Source: Chloroflexota bacterium (GTDB taxonomy: Bacteria; Chloroflexota; Anaerolineae; Aggregatilineales; Phototrophicaceae). From it: 46,969 nucleotides of DNA. Positions within the stretch are counted from its first letter, which is position 1. Each line of letters starts with the position of its first letter. The stretch is from NCBI GenBank assembly GCA_026706455.1, contig JAPOYS010000057.1, positions 1 to 46,969 on the forward strand. Reading direction: 5' to 3'. The translations under genes were made by a program, and so were the position numbers. This document shows, piece by piece, positions 41,913 through 46,969 of this stretch. Under the pieces are notes generated by a model. The model searched no databases, had not been told where the DNA came from, and was given only the letters and a program-made list of their open reading frames with translations.

Positions 41913-43295
41913 TCAATCGAGTGGGCTTGAAAGCGCGGCAGCAAGCTCGGAATTCGTATGTTCGCGCGCGAGTTTGACATTGCGCAGGGCAAGCAAGGAC
42001 GCGAAGAGCCCGACCAACCCGCAGCAGAAAACCGCGCCATAGGCAACCGAGTGTTGCCCGGAGAGCGCCAGGATCACATCGCGGAGGATGCCGCCGCCAG
42101 CGACGCCGCCGCCGCGGGCGAAGGTGACGCAGAGAGTCCAGAAGCCGAGGAAAGTGCCGGCGCGGCCCGCCGGGCTCATGTCCATCATCAAACCCAGCGT
42201 ACCGATATTCCATACGCCTAGACCGACTCCCAACAAGATCAAGCCGATTGTCACTAGCGGACGGATTTCGCCGAGCGACGAGGCGGCGAAAACAAGGTAG
42301 GCGAGCATCAGAATGAAGACGCCCGCCTGCGAAACGTTGCCGTGAGTGAAAGCGGGCCAGCGGCGCAGAAGAAAGAGAACGATGAATGAACTAAGAATTG
42401 CCGTGCTGCCCCAATAGGCGGCGAAGCGGTTGGTGAGGCGCGCGTCCATGCCGAAAACTTGGCCCGCGAAGGGCTCGAGCACCGTGTCCTGCAAGAAGGC
42501 AAAAGCCATCGACAGCGTGAGGTAGCAGAGAAATACGCGCAGGCTTCGGTCTCGCCAGACCAACGACAGATCATCTCGCAAGCTGGCGCCTTTCAAGCGC
42601 GGCTCGCTCGGCGCCGACCTCGACCGCCGCTCCTCGCCGAGCAGCGACAGAAACCAGAGCAGGCTCAAGACGCCAGCGGCGACGATGAACAGGTTCAGCA
42701 GCGCTTCGGCCGTGAAGCCGATTTGACCGGCGCCGGCGTCCTGCGGCAGCAACAGACTGAAGACAACCCCGCCGACGGCGAAACCGATGATCAGGAAGGT
42801 CCAGACCAAACCGACCGCGCGCCCGCGTTGATGTTCGGCCGCGCGATCGTAAATCAGCGCCAAGAAGGTGCTGCCGGAAACGGCGACGCCCAAGCTAAAG
42901 AGCAAGAACGAGATAACCAGTGCCGTCAAAATGAGGGGTGGCGCCGCAGCGGCGCTTTCGACCCCGGCGCGGCGGACGAGCTCGGCTGTGGCGAACCCCA
43001 GCATCAAGGTGCTTATTGCCATCATGGCGCGGCCGAGCCAGATCCAGAACAGGCGTCGGTAGCCGCCGATCGTATGGGTATCGGAGAAGCGGCCCGCGAT
43101 GACGCCGATGGGCGCCAGGAAGTAGCGCAGACCCGTTAGCAGACCGACAAAAGTAGCGCTGAAGCCGAGATCAGCGACCATGATCCGATTCCATACGCCG
43201 GTGGTCAGGACATCAGCCATGCCAGAACCGAGGTGGAAGAGAGCGATCTTGAGGTTGTGACCGACGGATAGGTCAGGCCGCTTTGGTTTTTCCAT
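41913..43295 (-). CDS. BCD-family (PucC-like) MFS transporter
   Basis: This encodes 460 residues from ATG 43295. A frame extends to 43367 but runs through a promoter, so the MEKPKRPDL start is preferred. Twelve membrane helices are predicted. The N-terminus LKIALFHLGSGMADVLTTG, then NRIMVADLGFSATFVGLLTG and GRFSDTHTIGGYRR, match the bacteriochlorophyll delivery (PucC/LhaA) branch of the major facilitator superfamily. ARGGGVAGGGILRD near the end is also PucC-like. In phototrophs these proteins help assemble light-harvesting complexes; in other genomes the role is unclear. No other photosynthesis gene is in the window. A strong promoter precedes it; no ribosome site is visible. Confidence 0.8.
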   Translation of the reverse strand: MEKPKRPDLSVGHNLKIALFHLGSGMADVLTTGVWNRIMVADLGFSATFVGLLTGLRYFLAPIGVIAGRFSDTHTIGGYRRLFWIWLGRAMMAISTLMLGFATAELVRRAGVESAAAAPPLILTALVISFLLFSLGVAVSGSTFLALIYDRAAEHQRGRAVGLVWTFLIIGFAVGGVVFSLLLPQDAGAGQIGFTAEALLNLFIVAAGVLSLLWFLSLLGEERRSRSAPSEPRLKGASLRDDLSLVWRDRSLRVFLCYLTLSMAFAFLQDTVLEPFAGQVFGMDARLTNRFAAYWGSTAILSSFIVLFLLRRWPAFTHGNVSQAGVFILMLAYLVFAASSLGEIRPLVTIGLILLGVGLGVWNIGTLGLMMDMSPAGRAGTFLGFWTLCVTFARGGGVAGGGILRDVILALSGQHSVAYGAVFCCGLVGLFASLLALRNVKLAREHTNSELAAALSSPLD

Positions 43296-43332
43296 GTATG
43301 TTTTTGTAGATTTATAGAGATTTAAAGAATAT

Positions 43333-43360
43333 ACTATACAGATTTCTCCGATATTGTCAA
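43333..43360 (-). promoter_or_regulatory. Sigma-70 type promoter for the PucC-like gene
   Basis: On the minus strand TTGACA (43360-43355) and TATAGT (43338-43333) are 16 bp apart. The leader of about 30 bases is very AT-rich and has no ribosome site. The motif AGATTT occurs three times between 43307 and 43346. Confidence 0.65.
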
Positions 43361-43389
43361 TGGCCAAATGAGAAAAGTTTCACAAATTA

Positions 43390-43398
43390 TGATATACT
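43390..43398 (+). promoter_or_regulatory. Possible extended -10 promoter for the universal stress protein gene
   Basis: TGA-TATACT (43390-43398) is a near-consensus extended -10 about 35 bases ahead of the ATG at 43434. It lies back to back with the PucC-like promoter. No -35 is obvious. Confidence 0.45.
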
Positions 43399-43433
43399 GA
43401 AAACGAGCGACATCTTAGGGAAGCGAGGGTCCG

Positions 43434-43895
43434 ATGTTCCAACACCGTCCATTCAAGAAGATTATCGTGCCGACCGACGGTTCGGCTTGGAGTGAGCGCG
43501 CGATACCTTATGCGGTGGATTTCGCGCGCATCAGTGGCGGCGAAGTGGTTCTGCTGCATGTGTTCACTCCGCCGATGCATGAATTCGTCGATTCATTGGC
43601 CATCGCCGGTGAATACGAGCTGGCGAACCGAATACGCGAGGAGATCAAGCAGCATCTGCTGGGCTTGCGCAATGAAGTGCGCGATGTGGGCGTGGAATGC
43701 CGCTTGCATATCATAGACGCGGTGGGCGTTGCCCAGCACATCGTCGATTACATTAAAGAGGAAAAAGCCGATCTCGTGGTGATGACGACGCACGGCCACT
43801 CGGGTCTCGTTCGGTTGGTCTTCGGCAGCGTCGCCAACAAGGTCATGCATGATGTCAATGTGCCCGTGCTGGTCATCCGCCCCGACCTGGAGTAA
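43434..43895 (+). CDS. Universal stress protein (UspA family)
   Basis: This encodes 153 residues from ATG 43434 with GAGGG upstream. The N-terminal IIVPTDGSAWSERAIPYAVD and the C-terminal ATP-binding stretch THGHSGLVRLVFGSVA followed by HDVNVPVLVIRP are typical of single-domain UspA proteins. The glycine-rich loop (G121 to S132) suggests nucleotide binding. It is a cytosolic dimer in known cases, with a role in stress tolerance. It is monocistronic and convergent with the DUF402 gene. A specific role cannot be inferred. Confidence 0.93.
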   Translation: MFQHRPFKKIIVPTDGSAWSERAIPYAVDFARISGGEVVLLHVFTPPMHEFVDSLAIAGEYELANRIREEIKQHLLGLRNEVRDVGVECRLHIIDAVGVAQHIVDYIKEEKADLVVMTTHGHSGLVRLVFGSVANKVMHDVNVPVLVIRPDLE

Positions 43896-43920
43896 GGCGC
43901 GTTTCTCTCAAGAATCGAAT

Positions 43921-44397
43921 CTATTCCCCCGCTATTTCATCAAAGGGCGGCCCGCGATTCTCCACACGGCACAGGACTTCGTCCACCGCCGCCCGCGCCA
44001 TTTCCTCTTCTCGCGCTTGGAGTTCAAGATTGGCGAACTCTTCCTCGTCCAGCAGCAGCGTCCGCCCGTCGGGGTAGACGAAGACATCCAAACAAAGGTC
44101 CTCAGCCGTTACGCGATTCGCTTCGAAAACCGGAGGCCGCGTGATATTGCAGTACCAGCCTTTGAGCGCGCCCGACTGCCCGTCGCAAACGCGAAATATA
44201 TTGTACCAGCGGTCGCGGTAGAACCACTCGCGGAAGCGATCGCCGCGGCGCAATTGGATATACCCCAGATCGCGATCGTCCAGAGCGAAGGCGGCGTCAA
44301 TGCAGAGGAAGTTGGCGTTTCGCTCGTGAAGAACGCCCTGGTATGAAAGCTCGTCGCGCCCAAAGGCATCGCGTTTGACGATGGTGAAGGCGCTCAT
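43921..44397 (-). CDS. DUF402 family protein
   Basis: This encodes 158 residues from ATG 44397, overlapping the thiamine pyrophosphokinase stop by one base (TGATG). YNIFRVCDGQSGALKGWYCN, ITRPPVF, then LCLDVFVYPDGRTLLLDEEEF match the DUF402 domain, which is found in nucleotide hydrolases such as FomD and in RNA-linked proteins. Conserved acidic residues (DVFVYPDG, LLLDEEE) probably bind a divalent metal. It is probably a small phosphatase/hydrolase; the substrate is unknown. The coupling suggests a shared housekeeping role with the thiN gene, but this is inference. Confidence 0.8.
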   Translation of the reverse strand: MSAFTIVKRDAFGRDELSYQGVLHERNANFLCIDAAFALDDRDLGYIQLRRGDRFREWFYRDRWYNIFRVCDGQSGALKGWYCNITRPPVFEANRVTAEDLCLDVFVYPDGRTLLLDEEEFANLELQAREEEMARAAVDEVLCRVENRGPPFDEIAGE

Positions 44398-45047
44398 CAG
44401 GCGCGTCCAAGCGTATGGACGAGCAGCAGCAGCCCGGCGCGCAACACAATCGTAACTTCCTCTTCCAGCATGACATTGCTGATGCCGCGCGCCGGACCCA
44501 GCTGCAGCGGTTCCCCGTCCAGACGATAGCGCAGACCCCGGGTCGTGATGCCCTCAGCGGCCGCGCCCAAGGGAATCAGCGAGACCGTATCGCCGCGCCC
44601 GCCGCGAACATGGTGCCGGCCCGGCGGCAAGAGGCGGACCTGCTGGTCGCCATCGACGAAATCGACGCGCAAGCCGCGGAAAGCGGGATGCGCCAGCAGC
44701 AGAATGTTGGCCAGCGTCTGGTCGTAGCGGCCGCCCAAGCCGCCCAGGATGTGAACTTCCTTAGCGCCGATTGACCGGCAATGGTGCAGCGCCAGCTCCA
44801 AATCCGTCTCGTCTTTCTCTGGCGGGTAGCGCAGTATCTCGACGCCGGCTGCTGCGAAGTCGGCGACTTGTTGGGGACTGAGCGAATCCAGATCGCCGAT
44901 GATCGTCTGCGGCTTCAACCCGAGGGCGCGGGCCTGCAGGGCGCCGCCGTCAGCGCAGATGACGCGGGGCGAATCAAGCAGCCTGAGCAGGCGGTCAAGC
45001 ATTGCGCCGCGATTGAGTTCGCCGTTGGCGATGAGCAGGGTTTGCAT
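44397..45047 (-). CDS. thiN: Thiamine pyrophosphokinase
   Basis: This encodes 216 residues from ATG 45047. The sequence has ICADGGALQARALGL, IIGDLDSLSP, PPEKDETDLELALHHC and ILGGLGGRYDQTLANILLL, all hallmarks of thiamine pyrophosphokinase; the acidic DLDS and KDETD groups bind metal and phosphate. The C-terminal beta domain (GDTVSLIPLG, GLRYRLDGEPLQLGPARGIS) is the thiamine-binding part, with SN in ARGISNVM. The enzyme converts thiamine directly to the diphosphate with ATP. No TPP riboswitch is seen upstream. It is followed by the DUF402 gene in a one-base overlap. Confidence 0.9.
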   Translation of the reverse strand: MQTLLIANGELNRGAMLDRLLRLLDSPRVICADGGALQARALGLKPQTIIGDLDSLSPQQVADFAAAGVEILRYPPEKDETDLELALHHCRSIGAKEVHILGGLGGRYDQTLANILLLAHPAFRGLRVDFVDGDQQVRLLPPGRHHVRGGRGDTVSLIPLGAAAEGITTRGLRYRLDGEPLQLGPARGISNVMLEEEVTIVLRAGLLLLVHTLGRA

Positions 45048-45182
45048 TTTCCTACAAATCGGTTTGTGGCTGTGGACAGGTCACAGAGTCGCCTCACCAT
45101 TTGAACATAGGGATTGGCAGCGAAGCAAGGGGCGCGCTGGCGATTCGCATTCACCGGAGGCGGCATCGTCGCGGGCGGGCGC

Positions 45183-45207
45183 GGGCGACCCCAGGGCCGC
45201 CCCTACA
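45183..45207. repeat. Palindromic repeat unit
   Basis: GGGCGACCC-c-AGGGCCGCCCC then TACA is a copy of the dispersed family, in the spacer between thiN and the hydantoinase B gene. A decayed piece (GGTCACAGAGTCGCCTC) lies at about 45078-45095. Confidence 0.75.
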
Positions 45208-45267
45208 TCGTCGTTGCGCGCTGTGCTAGCCTACTGATCAGTGTCTGCGTACACGAGGCGGATTGAG

Positions 45268-46845
45268 ATGCCGGTTGACGCCATCAGTCTGGAAGTCTTC
45301 AAGAATCTGTTCGCGGCGGTCGCCGAGGAGATGGGCGTGACGCTGCGGCGCGCCAGCTTCAGCCCGAATATCCGCGAACGGCTGGATTTCAGTTGCGCGG
45401 TATTTGACGCGCAAGCGCGCATGATCGCGCAGGCGGCGCATATCCCGGTGCATCTGGGCAGCATGCCGGCCTCGGTGGCGGCGGCTGTTTCCGAGTTTGA
45501 GGAGTTTTTTCCCGGCGACCTGGTGGTGCTGAACGATCCTTACCGCGGCGGCACGCACCTGCCCGACATCACAATGATCTCGCCCGTCTTCGCCGGCGGC
45601 GACCTGCGTTATTTCGTCGCCAGCCGCGCGCATCACGCCGATGTCGGTGGCATGACGCCTGGCTCGGCGCCCCTGAGCACGGAGCTGTATCAAGAGGGCA
45701 TCATCATCCCGCCCTTGAAGCTGCGGCTGAGCGGCTGGATGAACGAGGGCGCGCTGGATCTCATCGTTGCCAACAGCCGCAATCCGGCCGAACGGGTGGG
45801 TGATTTGGAGGCGCAGATGGCGGCGCATCGCATCGGCGAGCGGCGCCTGCTTGATATGATGATCGCGCATGGCGTCGGGGAGACGTCGGAACACGCGGCC
45901 GCGCTGCTCGCTTACTCGCGGCGATTGACGCGCGCGGTGATCGCGCGAATACCGGATGGCGTCTACCATTATCGCGACGCGATGGAAGGCGACGGCCAAG
46001 CGGAGGTTGAGATTCCGATACAAGTCCGGCTCGAGGCGCGCGGCGAAGCGATGACCGTGGACTTCAGCGGCAGCGCGCCGCAAGCGCCGGGCAATGTCAA
46101 CGCGGTGCCGGCGATCGTGCGCTCGGCGGCTTGGTATTGCGTGCGCTTGCTGGCTGATGAAGACATCCCGGTGAATCACGGCTGCTTTGAACCGGTGACA
46201 GTGACGGCGCCGGCGGGCAGCGTCTTGAATCCACGCTTTCCGGCGGCGGTAGTCGTCGGCAATACGGAGACGAGCCAGCGCATCGTCGATGCGGTGCTGG
46301 GCGCGCTGGCGCAGGCATTGCCCGCGCTGGCGCCGGCGGCTTCCCAGGGCACGATGAACAATGTTGCCGTCGGCGGTTTTGATGGCGATTCGCAATTTGT
46401 ATATTACGAGACGCTTGGCGGCGGGCATGGCGCGTCCAGCCGCGGCGATGGGCTTTCGGGGCGGCACTGCCACATGACAAACACGTTGAACACGCCGGTC
46501 GAGGCGCTGGAATACAGCCTGCCGATGCGGGTGCGGCGCTATCACTTGCGCGCGGGCAGCGGCGGCGAGGGGCGGCATCGCGGCGGCGATGGCATCGCGC
46601 GCGAGTATGAAATGCTGGCGCCGGCGACGCTTACGATCAATTCGGAACGGCGGCGTTACGCGCCTTACGGCGTACATGGAGGCGGGGCGGGCGCGCGCGG
46701 GCTGAACACGATTTTACGCGGTGATCGCGCTGAAACGGTCGGCGGGAAGCACTCGGCGCGGCTGGAGGCTGGCGACCGCGTGCTGATCGAGACGCCGGGC
46801 GGCGGCGGCTGGGGACGGCGCCAACCCAGTAGCGGTGAATTGTAG
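45268..46845 (+). CDS. Hydantoinase B / oxoprolinase family protein
   Basis: This encodes 525 residues. ATG 45268 (MPVDAISLEVFKNLF) is preferred to GTG 45241 because it matches the family start and has GAGGCGG upstream. The signatures are AQAAHIPVHLGSMPASV, LNDPYRGGTHLPDITM, HHADVGGMTPGSAP, and GGGHGASSRGDG followed by the C-terminal GGGGWG loop. The family hydrolyses hydantoins or 5-oxoproline, or forms part of acetone-carboxylase-like complexes, normally with a hydantoinase A partner. No such partner gene is in the window. The last Leu and the TAG stop fall in a copy of the dispersed palindrome (AATTGTAGGGGCGA). The exact substrate is unknown. Confidence 0.88.
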   Translation: MPVDAISLEVFKNLFAAVAEEMGVTLRRASFSPNIRERLDFSCAVFDAQARMIAQAAHIPVHLGSMPASVAAAVSEFEEFFPGDLVVLNDPYRGGTHLPDITMISPVFAGGDLRYFVASRAHHADVGGMTPGSAPLSTELYQEGIIIPPLKLRLSGWMNEGALDLIVANSRNPAERVGDLEAQMAAHRIGERRLLDMMIAHGVGETSEHAAALLAYSRRLTRAVIARIPDGVYHYRDAMEGDGQAEVEIPIQVRLEARGEAMTVDFSGSAPQAPGNVNAVPAIVRSAAWYCVRLLADEDIPVNHGCFEPVTVTAPAGSVLNPRFPAAVVVGNTETSQRIVDAVLGALAQALPALAPAASQGTMNNVAVGGFDGDSQFVYYETLGGGHGASSRGDGLSGRHCHMTNTLNTPVEALEYSLPMRVRRYHLRAGSGGEGRHRGGDGIAREYEMLAPATLTINSERRRYAPYGVHGGGAGARGLNTILRGDRAETVGGKHSARLEAGDRVLIETPGGGGWGRRQPSSGEL

Positions 46846-46916
46846 GGGCGAGCCGGTGGCCCGCCCGTCCATTGTCAGAAAATAGGCGACGGGCGACTCA
46901 CAGAGTCGCCCCTACA
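46839..46916. repeat. Palindromic repeats at the end of the window
   Basis: GTAGGGGCGAGCC-gg-TGGCCCGCCC (46842-46866) overlaps the end of the hydantoinase B gene, and GGGCGACTC-acA-GAGTCGCCCC then TACA (46891-46916) follows. They belong to the dispersed family. Nothing else is seen to the end of the window. Confidence 0.8.
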
Positions 46917-46969
46917 AGGCTTGTCCGGTAGTGTGTCAAAGTGCGGTTGTTTGAGTAGTTTATGTCTCC

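Noticed and set aside
45048..45240. A possible TPP riboswitch upstream of thiN
   Set aside because: The CUGAGA-type core and the paired stems of that riboswitch are absent.
45238..46677. A 479-codon minus-strand open frame
   Set aside because: It is antisense to hydantoinase B, which has all family motifs.

Overview
This window is a GC-rich bacterial chromosome segment, most likely from an uncultured member of the Chloroflexota (Anaerolineae-like). That placement is inference. It rests on many short palindromic intergenic repeats of the type GTAGGGGCGA...TCGCCC, membrane proteins with Thr/Pro-rich stalks, GT39-type membrane glycosyltransferases with a C-terminal beta-sandwich, a PucC-like BCD-family transporter and a T-box in front of pheS. 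No rRNA, tRNA, CRISPR array or transposase gene was seen.

Layout. 1-9.5 kb: a partial ArsA-type ATPase, a small VOC protein, an AlkC-like DNA glycosylase with an Ig-like tail, a large CehA/McbA-type PHP metallohydrolase, a small unknown gene, xseA-xseB (exonuclease VII), an RlmI-like rRNA methyltransferase and an SDR oxidoreductase. The spaces between them are filled with dispersed repeats. 9.5-16.3 kb: murJ divergent from rplI, then a RodZ-like protein and rimO, then a convergent O-methyltransferase/rnz pair. 16.3-24.1 kb (minus strand): a surface-glycan block made of one GT39 transferase and three tandem paralogous membrane-anchored clan-A glycoside hydrolase-like proteins, one of them fused to a degenerate GH18-like domain. 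24.1-26.4 kb: a more AT-rich island with a BsaWI-like restriction enzyme, its DNA methyltransferase and a frameshifted small gene, wedged between the glycan block and eda.

26.4-32.1 kb: eda divergent from a glycerate kinase, then proB and proA (proline synthesis) separated by two Uma2-family genes whose first 116 bases are almost identical. 32.1-38.1 kb: a well-formed promoter and a T-box leader with a UUC (Phe) specifier, then pheS, a second GT39-like gene, and pheT. 38.1-46.97 kb: a D-2-hydroxyacid dehydrogenase, two small unknown genes, fabI, a secreted unknown protein, a PucC-like transporter, a universal stress protein, a DUF402/thiamine pyrophosphokinase pair and a hydantoinase B family protein.

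The most unusual points are: the three-paralogue hydrolase/transferase block; the mobile palindromes that supply the stop codons of three genes; the near-identical 5' ends of the two Uma2 genes inside the split proB/proA pair; the AT-rich restriction island with its frameshifted passenger gene; and a T-box-controlled pheS/pheT pair interrupted by a glycosyltransferase gene.
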